Translations under genes and position numbers: made by a program
Source: Obelidium mucronatum
Taxonomy: Eukaryota; Chytridiomycota; Chytridiomycetes; Chytridiales; Chytriomycetaceae
Length of the DNA: 64,000 nt
Assembly (NCBI GenBank): GCA_025765595.1
Contig: JAIVFH010000024.1
Span: 248,001 to 312,000 of the forward strand
Reading direction: 5' to 3'
Shown here: positions 35,656 to 45,348 of the stretch, in pieces
How positions within the stretch are numbered: the first letter of the stretch is position 1
Layout: each line of letters opens with the position of its first letter
The notes under the pieces: model-generated
Told to the model about the DNA's origin: nothing
The model's input: only the letters and a program-made list of their open reading frames with translations
Databases searched by the model: none

Positions 35656-35850
35656 AATTGGGGATGCGGGCCGGACCTCGCGAGTCGCGATACCAGTCAC
35701 GAGCCGCTCACGGGCCGCTTGCAACCTGCTGACAAGCCGCTAGCGGGCCGCTTGCAACCTGTGCCACGGCCTGTTGGCAGGCCGCTCTGTACCTTTTTAT
35801 GTGGGGCGCTAGCCACTGGTTCACAGGCCGCTACCCCCAACCGTCACTAA
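35656..35850 (+). repeat. A-type terminal repeat of Element 1
   Basis: CCGC-rich terminus made of imperfect units such as GAGCCGCTCACGGGCCGCTT and GCAACCTG(C/T)(T/G), ending near CAGGCCGCTACCCCCAACCG. Related copies occur inverted at 46440-46614, direct at 46841-47020, partial at 52673-52790 and degenerate at 55543-55670. Confidence 0.8.
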
Positions 35851-35963
35851 AACTCAAGAATAAGTCCCAAAAAATGTATCAAATAAGGAAGACAGCTATT
35901 TATTATCAATAAATAATTAAATAAGTAAATAAGTAATTAAATAAGTAAATAAGTACACATTGC

Positions 35964-37226
35964 TCAACCCAGTGCTTGCAAAACCGATTCCCGTATCTTC
36001 CGATTGCGATCTGTTGCATCGCAATTAATGTTGAAGGTAACTCCCCGCTTCTCCACCACAGCGCTTCCCACAAACCTGTCCTGGTTGCGCTTCACCGCCC
36101 AACTCGCTGTTCCCATTCCATCTGCCAGAATCAGCGAGATTCTCCGCTTTCTAGTATCTGCCTCCGCCGCCAACTCCGCTACCTCCACAAATCGTCGCTC
36201 CCCTGAATGCCACATCCTGGTCCCATGTTTTTCATGCTTGAACATGGAAACAATCGCCTCCCCATGCACCGCTGGGATCACCAAGTTTCGATCCGGTAGG
36301 TACAGTGCTGGCCATACCGCGGGCGGTTCCGCGTCTTCCTCATCCACCACAACACTGAAGTTGATCCCGAACGTTGAATTTTTGCTGTCCAGGTGGAACT
36401 TGAAGCACGCAAGAAACGAGGATGTGAAGATCCCAAAGCTGGGATTGCATGTGGTTGCAACTTCCTATTGGTCTCGTTTTCGCAATTAGAAGGTGAGCGC
36501 TAAACTATAACAAACACATACCTTTGTAATGTTGGCCACCATCTCAAACGCCTCCCGATGTACCAGAGACTCCACACCGCCAGTGAGGTAAGCGACCAGC
36601 GGTTGAAGGCCTTCAAAGTGGGGCAGCAGCTCTGGCTTGATGTTCTCCTTTCCAAACACCGCCAGCCCGTTCGTTACCTTTTTGGCATGTTCTTTCACCT
36701 TGACAGACGCTACATCCGCCGGGTAGTGTGGGTCCTTGATGCCGTCTGCAACTCCAGTCCAGGAGCACAGGTTGATGACGCGCATGTTGCCGCGTGTCTT
36801 GACCTTCGGCTGCGAGCGTCGAAATATTGCGGCAAGATCGCGGATGTGCGGCATGGCTACCTTGAGTATATAGGGCGGCAGCTTGATTCTAACAGCAATC
36901 TCAACCTTGTAGCAATGCTTGACCGCAACAAAACCAAAAACCCCCTCACCTCCCCGCAACAAGCTCCTCAACTCTGTCTGTGTTTAGACTGTACACAAAC
37001 TCCTGTCCCTTGGTTCTGTCATCCAGCACTCGCAGCTCTGCAGGTTTTGTTGCTGAAAATGTTTAACAGCAACCACAGCAAAAATAAAAGTATTGGCCCA
37101 CCAACCTATAACATCAGCGCGGCTCAGTCCCTGCTCAGACATGTGCTTCTGGCGTTTCAGCATCTGGTGTGCAGTGGTGGATGCTGACTTTTTGACGCAT
37201 TTTCGTTTGTTACGCGTTTTGTCCAT
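35964..37226 (-). CDS. Unknown Element 1 gene A, four exons, intact
   Basis: Not recognised. ATG 37226 (MDKTRNKRKCVKK, very basic). An intron joins ADVI to ATKPAELRVLDDRTKGQEF; the next joins VAGR to IKLPPYILKVAMPH; the last (GTATGT...CAATAG) joins ANITK to EVATTCNPSFGIFTSSFL. The C-terminal exon contains VVVDEEDAEPPAVWPALYLP and RRISLILADGMGTASWAV and ends VLQALG with TAG/TGA-type stop at 35964. About 330 residues, soluble, no membrane segment, no catalytic motif known to me. It reads outward toward the A-type end. Its 3' part is present in three further places (46.3, 47.1 and 53.0 kb), so it is the most conserved gene of the family and a candidate for a mobilisation function. That role is inference. 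Confidence 0.65.
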
Positions 37227-37381
37227 TGCATTAATAGATAAATAAATAAATAATGTAGTTAACTCAACAATATCAAGGTAATTTATTGAATCAAACTATT
37301 CCTTGCATATCAACAGCTACAAAGCTGTAATAAAGTATTCTCTGGTTTGTTGTGTTCTCCCTCATCACTTTGACTTGAAGA

Positions 37382-38215
37382 ATGCGACGCTCAACAAGAC
37401 AACGCCAAGCTGCCGCTGCTGCCTCAACCAAACATACAACAGCGCCAGCTTCTCCAATTAACCCAATCTCTGCAATTAGAGCGTGTCCTGCTGCTCCTGC
37501 TGAGATCCTTGCCGCTCTGGATCAAATTGAGCAAGTGCTCTTGGATTGCAGCTGCATCTACACCCTGCCAGACTGCAACCTGGATCTAAAGCGATTGGAA
37601 TCCCTCCTGCTTGCCAATCCTGGCAAGATTCTATTCCTGCCATCCTCCAGTATTCCTGCTGATCACTTGACGTCAGGGGAGTATTTCCCCACAGCCTGCT
37701 ACCATAACGATCAACCACACAAAAGGAGCTTTATTTCTGGGTTTTTTGATCCATTGGAGCAATGGGAGCTGCAGCATGCGGCGTTTTCTGCTCCAATCAT
37801 GTTGTGTCAACCCATCAAGCACTACCGCCACTCCCCCCTCCATCAGGACTATGGAACAGCCATCAACGTCCTTCTCCAATCACCCACCAATCAGCAGCTC
37901 TTCAAGCTGTGGGTGGTGCTTGTCCCCAGCGACCCTACAGCCATCATCCCTACCCTTAATCCCCTGTCTTTCGCTCAAGCCATGGCTTTGGAGGTGGGTC
38001 CTTCCTGCACATACACAGCCAGGATCTGCTTTGTAAAGAGGCCTGGCGATCTTTCTGTCATTCCTTCTGGATACCCGCATGCTGTGATCACAGTCTCAAC
38101 AACCAAGGACGCGACATCCATCATGGGCGGCGCACATGTAATCTTTCCAAAAGACTACCTGTATGTATACAAATACAATTGCGCCAGCAAGCACATGTGT
38201 TTTCTTTATTTTTAA
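37382..38215 (+). CDS. JmjC-like Fe(II)/2-oxoglutarate dioxygenase carried by Element 1
   Basis: Single ORF, 277 residues, ATG 37382 (MRRSTRQRQAAAAAS, basic). The metal-binding triad is visible as HQD (His154, Asp156) in RHSPLHQDYGTAINVLLQ and His233 in RPGDLSVIPSGYPHAV. KLWVVLVPSD follows the first strand as in KDM2-type JmjC domains, and IMGGAHVIF follows the second, like their GGNFLH. This order (HxD, KxW, GD-x-x-xIPSG-x-x-HAV, GG) is that of JHDM1/KDM2 JmjC oxygenases, though shorter and without CXXC, PHD or F-box. Histone, DNA or protein hydroxylation/demethylation is possible; the substrate is unknown. It is divergent from gene A (156 bp apart). Base composition is like its neighbours. 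Confidence 0.72.
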   Translation: MRRSTRQRQAAAAASTKHTTAPASPINPISAIRACPAAPAEILAALDQIEQVLLDCSCIYTLPDCNLDLKRLESLLLANPGKILFLPSSSIPADHLTSGEYFPTACYHNDQPHKRSFISGFFDPLEQWELQHAAFSAPIMLCQPIKHYRHSPLHQDYGTAINVLLQSPTNQQLFKLWVVLVPSDPTAIIPTLNPLSFAQAMALEVGPSCTYTARICFVKRPGDLSVIPSGYPHAVITVSTTKDATSIMGGAHVIFPKDYLYVYKYNCASKHMCFLYF

Positions 38216-38218
38216 TAT

Positions 38219-38833
38219 TATGTCCCCATTAACACAATTGCGAGCCAATCCTCAGGAAATCGTGGATCCAACCAAGGCACCGTGGCCAAGCCGGTGAGCC
38301 AAACCAGGATCGCGTCGACAAGCACCAAAATGGAAGCAGGGTCATCAGACTAAAGCAACAGAACAAACCAAGGCAATCACGGCCTCACAGATGGTCCTGT
38401 CCAATGGAGTTAACTCGAAGAAACCAAAGGCAACAATTCAGCTTGAATAGGGACAGCGTCAAGGAGATCAACAGATGTGGAGTACATCAATGCTGGACCA
38501 AGCAACACTAAGCCAAAAGCGCGGATACGGCTCAATCTGTCGAAAGGATTATACAAATCAAAAGAACAGATGAAGATGGAATCAAAAGAACAAGTGAAGA
38601 TGGAACCTGTTGGCGCTGGATGGAATCATGGGGATGACAGATTTGGTGGATCTCCTGGACCAACACCAAAAGCGGAGGACGACGATGATGAAATACTGTC
38701 GTATTCGAGCTCAAACGTGGGTTCGGATCGGGGACCCGATCGGATGGTTTTGGTTGATGGGGAACTCATGGAAGGGCTCCCAATTGTTGATGGGGAATTG
38801 TACACGCCTGGGCGATACAGGGCAGACTTCTGA
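38219..38833 (+). pseudogene. Element 1 gene C, low-complexity, frame broken
   Basis: Not recognised. Starts MSPLTQLRANPQEIVDPTKA two bases after the JmjC stop region, but frames change (RLKQQNKPRQSRPHRWSCP, then MEYINAGPSNTKPKA, then KEQMKMESKEQVKMEP) before GDDRFGGSPGPTPKAEDDDD and a C-terminus ending YRADF. A homologous copy lies inverted at 44075-44742 in Element 2, beginning MSPLTRLRANPREIVDPTKA. Either several small introns or frameshifts separate the segments; I could not find a splice set that fits. Charged and disordered in character. Confidence 0.45.
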
Positions 38834-38956
38834 GAGTATATGTGGGTTATTTATTCCCTTCCTTCCCTACTCTTCTTTTGTCTTTTCACGAATAAAAAAA
38901 CTTTGGGTTGTTTTTAAAAGACTTTGGTTTATTTTTAAAAATAAAGAAGATTTTCA

Positions 38957-39268
38957 ATGTCCGAACATCCATTAGCCCCAGGAGACGCCAGCACAGTCGC
39001 AGGTCTGCTGGACCATATCTGCAACAGTCAGGACTGCAGACACTTCATCAATGTTCCGTTTTCCCTCCCCTCAGTTGCAGACGGGACCTGGATTAGCGGC
39101 TACCAATGGATAACCAAGCCGCGCGCGGATGGCTCCGTTAACCCCAAGTCACTCAAGTACCTTTGGAAGACAATCCACGGGCACGTGTTTTACCCAAACA
39201 TCTCAAAATTGGCGCCCAACGCATGCACAGACGCAATGCAAGAGCTGGTGCCACATATAATCATGTAA
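38957..39268 (+). CDS. Small unknown Element 1 protein D, 103 aa
   Basis: ORF MSEHPLAPGDASTVAGLLDH through NSQDCRHFINVPFSLPSVAD, WISGYQWITKP, SVNPKSLKYLWKTIH to VPHIIM. No known domain. The middle (DGSVNPKSLKYLWKTIH) is also present in Element 2 (minus, about 44200), which supports it as a real element gene. Confidence 0.5.
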   Translation: MSEHPLAPGDASTVAGLLDHICNSQDCRHFINVPFSLPSVADGTWISGYQWITKPRADGSVNPKSLKYLWKTIHGHVFYPNISKLAPNACTDAMQELVPHIIM

Positions 39269-39311
39269 TGTTTATTCATCATTCTACACTATCCTACCCA
39301 CTATATCTAAC

Positions 39312-39488
39312 ATGCCTTATTTAAGTATGTTGAATACTAACTTTGCGCCAGTGGTGTACAACTATCACCTGAAAGAAAATGACGAACAGCTAATGACTGT
39401 TGCACACCTGGACTTCCCCATTGTCTTAACAACACTGAAAAAAACTGTCGAGTCTTTTCAGTTTCTTACAGACGAAGACCTCCGATGA
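39312..39488 (+). CDS. Very short Element 1 ORF E, 58 aa
   Basis: ATG 39312 to TGA 39488: MPYLSMLNTNFAPVVYNYHL then KENDEQLMTV and TVESFQFLTDEDLR. Unrecognised. It sits between ORFs D and F in the same direction with short gaps, so it may be an exon of either or a separate small protein. Kept because composition is coding-like. Confidence 0.35.
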   Translation: MPYLSMLNTNFAPVVYNYHLKENDEQLMTVAHLDFPIVLTTLKKTVESFQFLTDEDLR

Positions 39489-39560
39489 CGAAGAAAAGGA
39501 AAGTGAGTATGAAGTTGTAATTGTTGGTCCAACGATTGCAGGTATGTTTCTTTATTTTTA

Positions 39561-40887
39561 ATGTCCAAGACTAAGCGCCAAGCATCGCCAACACCAGCCA
39601 AACAGCCCGCGCGCAAAACCTACAGCAAGACGCCCAGCTCTGCTAAACGCAATGAGACCGCTATGGAAAGGCGCAGAAGACGTAAGCGTTGTTGAAATGG
39701 GGTTTCTTCAATTTCAATTATTTAAATCACACAACAGGGTCTGTAAGTTCACCAGACAAACGGGGAATCCAATCTGAAAGTGACGCAGACAATGGCGCTG
39801 ATGACGATGATGTCAATGCATCCTCAAGCGAGTCTGATAGACAGGACGCTCGCAGTGATGACGAAGACGAAGATGACAACAAAGACGGACAAGTGTCAAG
39901 CCAGCCGCAGTCGTCTGGCTCCATCCGCAGCTGCATTAGAGATACGCAGCCTTTTCCTTTGGATTACGATGATGGTGAGAGATTGGTTTTTATTGCTTGG
40001 CTAACAACATTCAGCAGATGAAGCCAAGGGAAGTCCAGCACCAGAACCGCCGAAAGCCAAAATCGGAGTCTTTTTTGGTTTCGATGTGAATGTATTTTGT
40101 AATTAACACTTTGTCGAACAACTACTTCTCCCCAATTTCTCAGAACAGTATAGTTAGGCCCGGCTCACATTCTGGACAGCAAGTGACTTTGCACCCCAAC
40201 CCCCCTTGTAGACCTCCCGTCTACTTCCTCTTTTTCTTGGGCACCTTCCACTCTACTCTGTAGTTCAGAAGTGCAGGTCTCCTATTAGGGCTCCTGAACT
40301 ACCACCAACTTCATTTTCGGTTCCACCAGGGTTTGAACCGGGAACCTGCAGCACATCGGCATCAGGTCTTAACCACCTGAGCCATTCGATTCGGAGTCAC
40401 TCTTATTGCGGACAAGTCGACGAAGCTGCTTGCTGAAATTCCGTATGTGCTGGATCGGAAAGACCGCTATGTTTTAGGTAAGTGGATCCTTTCTTCCGCT
40501 GTTGTTTCCTCAAATCCTCAGAGTATTAACTCTGTTTTAGGTCCAAGTGACATCATCAAGGTCCTCTCAAGTCACGCAGCATTCCTGGCAAGGGGTATCC
40601 GCTGCGACTACGTGGAGCTTGTTGACGAAGATGGCTTTGGACGATCGTCATTTGTAATTCAATACACAGCTGTCTTTGGACAGATTGACATCAAAGCCGG
40701 AAGCAGTGAGTGTGTTGTGATTTGTTTGAGCAGGGAAGGGGTACCAACTGCATTTTTATTGATAGTCTCGCAACCAGTGTTTGCTTGCCCTGCCGTTGTG
40801 ACCCCACTGTCGTCGCAATTGTATTCAACTCCAATGCTTCCAAGCTCTGGCTCTGGCAGGCGACGCGGCTGGCTTTCCACTGGTTAG
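39561..40887 (+). CDS. Unknown Element 1 gene F, nuclear-type acidic/basic protein, several exons
   Basis: ATG 39561 gives a basic start (MSKTKRQASPTPAKQPARKT), spliced (RRRR to SVSSPDKRG) to an Asp/Ser-rich acidic region (SDADNGADDDDVNASSSESD), then to DEAKGSPAPEPPKAKIGVFF. An intron that seems to hold a SINE-like insert (about 40110-40395) precedes STKLLAEIPYVLDRKDRYVL, a further intron, and PSDIIKVLSSHAAFLARGI, RCDYVELVDEDGFGRSSFVIQ. The reading frame runs into the right terminal repeat. Domain unknown. The charged, disordered N-terminus suggests a chromatin- or DNA-associated protein, but this is a guess from composition. Confidence 0.4.
40240..40392 (-). repeat. tRNA-derived SINE-like unit
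   Basis: On the minus strand from about 40390: TGGCTCAGGTGGTTAAGACC (A-box type TRGCNNAGYNGG) and, about 30 bases on, GGTTCCCGGTTCAAACCCTG with the B-box GGTTCAAACCC. The flanks do not form a 7-bp acceptor stem, so this is not a working tRNA gene but a pol III promoter head of a SINE. The body downstream on the minus strand (toward 40240) has no homology I recognise. Confidence 0.6.
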
Positions 40888-40980
40888 CGGCTTGCACGCG
40901 GGTGGGTCGCCCACAGGTCGCGCGCGGCCTGTTAAGCGGCCCGTTAGCGGCTCGCGAGGTCCGGCTTGCTATGGGGACAC
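40860..40980 (-). repeat. B-type terminal repeat of Element 1
   Basis: Reads inward on the minus strand as GTGTCCCCATAGCAAGCCGG then ACCTCGCGAGCCGCTAACGG. The same end is at 42815 (plus) in Element 2 and at 54997 (minus). Confidence 0.8.
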
Positions 40981-40988
40981 ATAATGTC

Positions 40989-42814
40989 ATGAATTCTTCT
41001 AATGACTTATCATTCACAGGGGGGACTGCGTCTGACTGTGACAAGACCATGTTCTCATCACAGGCTCCCCCAGTGCGGAACGCCCTTTTAACTTTGTGGT
41101 AGAGTTTATTATAGTTATTTGAATCCAGAATGTCTTCCGGAGCTGGGTCAATCCTCGAAGGTAAACTGAATTTGGTTTTTGATGCTGTTGTATTTGTTGA
41201 TTTTGCTGATTGTTTCCATTGTAGGGCACGTTCGGCTTTGCGGAGTCGAGGTTGAATGTTTTGAAATGATGGGATCAGGAATGGCTTTGTCTTTCCGTCG
41301 CTTCTTCTTAGTAGTAGCAGTAGTAGTTGAAGGTATTTGATTTTCTTCTTCTTCCATTTGTTGTGACGCTGATGTATTGATGACTTGAGTTACAGGTGGC
41401 GCGTCAACTTCAAGTCCATCTTTTGGCCAACTTATTGCTGGCCCCTGTAAAAACCTGCAGGAACCATAGTACCAGACCCAGAAGCTAAGTTATTTGCCTG
41501 GGTATTTATAGTATTTATGGTTTGCTGATCATTGATAACTGTAGGTTGCTGCTGGAAGGATACTGTAGGTTGTTGTTGTGCAGCAGGTGGTGGTGGAAGT
41601 TGTTGTTGCGGAACCATCAGTGATTGTTGTTGATAGTAAGACGGGTTGCTGCCATTGGTAGTTGTCGAAAGGAGCATTAAACAATGCGTTTTGCGGCTTC
41701 GAAAGTAGTTGTTGGATAAGCGGGTGTTTGACAATATTGTTGCGGATCCTGTTTGGTGGCAGGAGCGGCTTCCCCTGAGGAAATGGAAGTAGCGCGTTGA
41801 ATGGATAGTCTTGAGACTTAAAGCATTGAACGTGAAAGTGGTTGCCTCCGCAAGTTTTGCAAGGACTTGGCAGTTGTTGATGTAAACTCTAAGGCATGTA
41901 AGCGGTGAGTGGGTTGGTTACTATTAACAGGAAATTGTCTTCCCTGGTTAATGTATCCTCCCCTATTAGAGTTCCCGCCTCCACGATTCCACTGGGTGTT
42001 CTGAGCTGGATAAGGTCCGGGACAACCACTTGCGTTGTTGTAGCTTCCGCAACCACAGCCTCTACCACGTCCACGGAATCCTCCTCACCCAGTCCCATTG
42101 GAGTTGAAGTTGCTGCTTCCATTGGGTTGTCCACTTCCAAGGAGCAAGGCAAAATCACTAGTGGTCTTGTTTGGTTTGAAGCCGATCATCTTCTCAGTCT
42201 CCAAGGGTTCCTTCAAGAGGTCACTGAGGTTTGTTATTTCAAGAGTTTTCATTCTTTGAATTTTTTGACCAAAAGATTGTTTATAGAGTGCGTCAATGAC
42301 ATGATTGATAACTTCAGTGAGGTTGACGAATGGACGGAATGCGGCATTAGTTGGATCAGCGCGCATCTTGGTAAGAATATTTGAGAATCGATTGTAATAT
42401 TTGCTAATCGACTCATGTGACAGGTGTTGAAGTGTGATCCATTCTTTGATAGTCTCCTTCGTATCAGTCCTAGTTTGTGCATTGTAGTATGTCTTGAGGT
42501 TTCGAATCCAGGTACGTGCACATTTAATGTTTTGCTGACAAATATTCAATAGGGTAGCGGAGATGTTCCACTTGATGATACGTTGCATCATCTTGTTATT
42601 TGCATATGACCCTGGACAAGTATTTGGAACATTGGTCAGCTGAAGAACCCATGGATTGTTCGGGTCTTCAAGATTATCCCAGACTGCAAGTTCAAGTAAC
42701 TGACGATCGTCTATTTGGGCCATAAGGGACCAAGTAGTTGTTGACATTATTGTCATGGGATTCTGGATCGAGACGAATGGTGTGGAGAACGTTGTGTTGT
42801 GCTGCAACACCTTT
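40989..42814 (-). mobile_element. Copia retrotransposon, gag portion
   Basis: Middle part of the split copia element. From 42800 downward the minus strand gives a gag-like alpha-helical region (QLLELAVWDNLEDP, CARTWIRNLKTYYNAQ, LQHLSHESISKYYNRFSNIL), a Gly/Asn linker, then a zinc knuckle CKTCGGNHFHVQC (CxxCGGxHxxxxC) near 41850, and a Gln/Pro-rich stretch (PQQQLPPPPAAQQQPTVS). It runs into the Element 1 duplication at 40988. Frameshifts are present. It starts at the Element 2 duplication (42807-42814). Confidence 0.75.
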
Positions 42815-43170
42815 GTGTCCCCATAGCCAGCCGGACCTCGTGAGCCGCTAACGGGCCGCTTAGCAGGCCGCTCGCGACATGTGGGCAACCCACGTGCTAG
42901 CCGCTAACCAGTGGAAAGTTAGTCGGGTCACAGTTAGTTCACAGGCCGCAAGCCAGTTGACAGCCAGTGGAGAGCCAGTTGAAAGCTAGTCCTTACTTGA
43001 TTTCAAAAAAGGTAAGAAACAATGAGCAGAAAAGTTTTAAAACCATAACATATGTATTTGAAGTAATAAACAAAATCCAAAGTAACCAACAAATAAACAA
43101 AAACAAAAAAGGATGCGCGAAGTTGAAATTAACAAAATATTGAAGAAACAATAAATAAAAAAACCCCCAA

Positions 43171-43482
43171 TCAGCGCTTTGCCTTCTTGCTTGCGCTTCC
43201 TTCCTGAAGCGGCTCCCGCCAATACGCATTCTTGACATGTTGGTTGTTTGCAAAGGCCCGAACCACTGTGTACGTCTCTGGCTTGCGCTGATGGCGGCTT
43301 TGCCCAGCCTTGTAGAAGTGCAGGTGGTTGAATGCTTGGATGAAGCTGCCAGAATTGTGGTTTTTGTCAGGAACACCAGTATGGAACGACAGCTTTTTGG
43401 TCCATTCAGCAAAATGACGTTTTGCTAATTCAAAAGTAAACGTCATTCCGCTGTATGTTGCAAAGAAGCACTTGTACTTCAA
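43171..43482 (-). pseudogene. Element gene H (B-end gene), copy 1
   Basis: Minus ORF MKYKCFFATYSGMTFTFELA through SGSFIQAFNHLHFYKAGQS to EGSASKKAKR. Unrecognised. The same 3' half occurs near the other B-type end at 54480-54659 (SGSFIQVFHHLHFYKAGQS, ending ASKKAKR). It reads outward toward the B end, as gene A does toward the A end. No homologue is present near the B end of Element 1. It may be an exon of a longer gene. Confidence 0.45.
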
Positions 43483-43575
43483 GAAGATCTATAGCAAAGT
43501 CAGAAAACGCAGAAATCCAGTAGCTCTCGTCACAACCAAGACACTGCTTCCCAAGTTTTTCAAGAAATCAGTGCC

Positions 43576-44072
43576 TTGATGAATCAGTCAATATCCAACG
43601 CCAAGCTGCCGAGCAAGTTGCTGCCAACCATAGTATTACCGCTGAGGCTTCACGCGGAATCTATTGGCAAATCGACAAGCATCCTGATTGAGTCCACGGC
43701 AAGCAATTGTTCTCAGACCATGATGAGCTTGTGTTTGTCGCCTTTTTGGAGGCCCGATCTTTGTCCCACAGCCCATTGCGCCAAGTGGATTTTTTGCAAT
43801 TAGTACGCCAAAAGTACCTTGAAATCCCCCGACCAGGAGATTGGAATCCAAACGGATGGCTAAATGGTTTCTTCCGCCGCCACCAAAAGCGAATTACCCA
43901 ACGAGCCGTCAAAGCTCTAACATCCTCCTGCATCAAACCAGCTACAGAAATTGAGGTGAAAGTCTGGGTAAAGCTGTTCAAGGATTGGATGGACGAGAAT
44001 CTTGTCAATGTTGATGAAATGCGCATCCAACTTGAAAACAAAGGGTTCCTTTCTCATGAGCACGTCCATTAA
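43576..44072 (+). pseudogene. Pogo/Tc5-type transposase, N-terminal part, decayed
   Basis: Segments in two frames give AAEQVAANHSITAEASRGIY (psq-like helix-turn-helix), then SDHDELVFVAFLEARSLSHS, PGDWNPNGWLNGFFRRHQKR (the Tc5/CENP-B second HTH, xxGWLxxFxxRH) and VKVWVKLFKDWMDENLVNVD, where NVDE is the start of the DDE core. An in-frame TGA sits between the two HTH parts and the ORF ends before the rest of the catalytic core. It is dead as read. Pogo-type enzymes normally give TA duplications, so it is unlikely to have moved the 8-bp elements. Confidence 0.6.
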
Positions 44073-44074
44073 CG

Positions 44075-44742
44075 GCCCAAATGTCCACCAAGGTGAAGGT
44101 GGTCCTACGGCCAGCTATATTCCCTTTGGGTGTTCGGGTGGTTGACATTTTGGTCATTCCGACCAAATATGGGTGGATTGTCTTCCAAAGGTACTTGAGT
44201 GACTTGGGGCTGACGGAGCCATCCACCGCTTTTGGTGTTGGTCCAGGAGATCCACCAAATCTGTCATCCCCATGATTCCATCCAGCGCCAACAGGTTCCA
44301 TCTTCACCTGTTCTTCTGATTCCATCTTCATCTGTTCTTTTGATTCCATCTTCATCTGTTCTTTTGCTTTGTATAATCCTTTTGACAGATTGAGCCGCTT
44401 TTGGCTTAGTGTTGCTTGGTCCAGCATTGATGGAGTCCACATCTGTTGATCTCCTTGACGCTGTCACTCGATCAATCCAAATTGTTGCCTTTGGTTTCTT
44501 CGAGTTAACCCAGTTGGACAGGACCACCTGCGAGACCATGATTGCCTTGGTTTGTTCTGCTGCTTTAGTCTGATGACCCTGCTTCCATTTTGGTGCTTGT
44601 TGACGCAATCCTGGTTTGGCAGACCGGCTCGGCCCTGTGCCTTGGTTGGATCCACGATTTCCCGAGGATTGGCTCGCAATCGTGTTAATGGGGACATAAT
44701 ATTAAAAATAAATAACAAGAGAAGAAAACACACATACCACAA
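44075..44742 (-). pseudogene. Copies of Element genes C and D (inverted relative to Element 1)
   Basis: Minus strand from 44742: MSPLTRLRANPREIVDPTKA, QNGSRVIRLKQQNKPRQSW, then SKEQMKMES repeats, GDDRFGGSPGPTPKAVDGS and VSPKSLKYLWKTIH. In Element 1 the last block belongs to gene D, so genes C and D are fused here by a deletion. Frames are broken as in Element 1. Confidence 0.55.
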
Positions 44743-44827
44743 TCAGCAATCAATGAATCATGCTTGCTGTTTCAGCAGGGAGGCCAACAAAGATTAATTA
44801 ATGCAGCGATAGGGGGTTTGTTGTACA

Positions 44828-45348
44828 CACGTACTATAGCGAGCGGCACTCCCAATTCAGACCCCGATTCGGCCTCCTAGTCGGGAAACGATTCGGAGTC
44901 CGACTAGGGTCCTAATAGGGCCCTATTAGGAGCAGTCCCGAATAGGGGCCGAATCGGAATGGCCAATAGGCCAATTGGCGCTCCTAGATGTACTCTTAAC
45001 CTGTTTCCAGTAGGAGATTTCTATTTTTTCCTTTTATTTGAAGGGGTTTTCTTTCTCCTAGTCGGGCTTCCGAATAGGACATAGCATTAAATGAGTAAAT
45101 GCACATTAACTACTGAAAACCTTTTAAAAGATGGCTATCAGAACTCCTATTAAGAGCTAACAAATGCTATAAGGACAGGTCCAATTGGCTCATTTGCGAT
45201 TAGGAGCGCCACTAGGACCCCTAATAGCGCCCTATTAGGCTCCTAATTGGTCCAGCTCCTAATAGGGTCCGATTCGGGCTCCTAGTAGGACTCCTAGTCG
45301 GGCCCTAATCGGACCCCGAATCGCGCGTGCCGCTCGGACCCCGGGCTG
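44828..45348. mobile_element. 521-bp non-autonomous element (type C) with 8-bp duplication GTTGTACA
   Basis: GTTGTACA occurs at 44820-44827 and again at 45349-45356. The left end is CACGTACTATAGCGAGCGGC, the right end in reverse CAGCCCGGGGTCCGAGCGGC: unlike outermost bases, then shared GAGCGGCAC. Both arms (about 150 bp each) are built of short palindrome-like units such as CCTAATAGGGCCCTATTAGG, CGATTCGG and CTCCTAGTCGG, inverted to each other around an AT-rich centre. There is no ORF. Similar arms occur at 52390-52672 and a related striped region at 48910-49158. Confidence 0.85.

Larger units (their letters stand above)
35656..40980. mobile_element. Element 1: 5.3-kb DNA element with 8-bp target-site duplication and JmjC cargo
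   Basis: Inserted in the copia element. ATAATGTC stands immediately before (35648-35655) and after (40981-40988). The left end reads CAATTGGGGATGCGGGCCGG, the right end in reverse GTGTCCCCATAGCAAGCCGG: the outer 10-12 bases differ, while the following GCCGGACCTCGCGAG is shared, and both ends continue as 120-200 bp of GC-rich CCGC-type short repeats. Inside, in order, are an intact four-exon gene on minus, a JmjC-like gene, and four or five small ORFs on plus. No transposase, integrase or helicase motif is recognisable. Eight-bp duplications are known for hAT and KDZ elements; relation to either is open. Confidence 0.85.

Noticed and set aside
40317..40392. A functional tRNA gene on the minus strand
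   Set aside because: A and B boxes are present but the flanks do not pair as an acceptor stem and the anticodon arm is poor.
35656..40980. Element 1 as a Helitron or Polinton
   Set aside because: It has 8-bp duplications and partly inverted ends, and no Rep/helicase, polymerase B, integrase or capsid motif.
43576..44072. The pogo/Tc5 fragment as the enzyme that moved Elements 1 and 2
   Set aside because: Pogo-type enzymes duplicate TA, not 8 bp; it is truncated and absent from Element 1.
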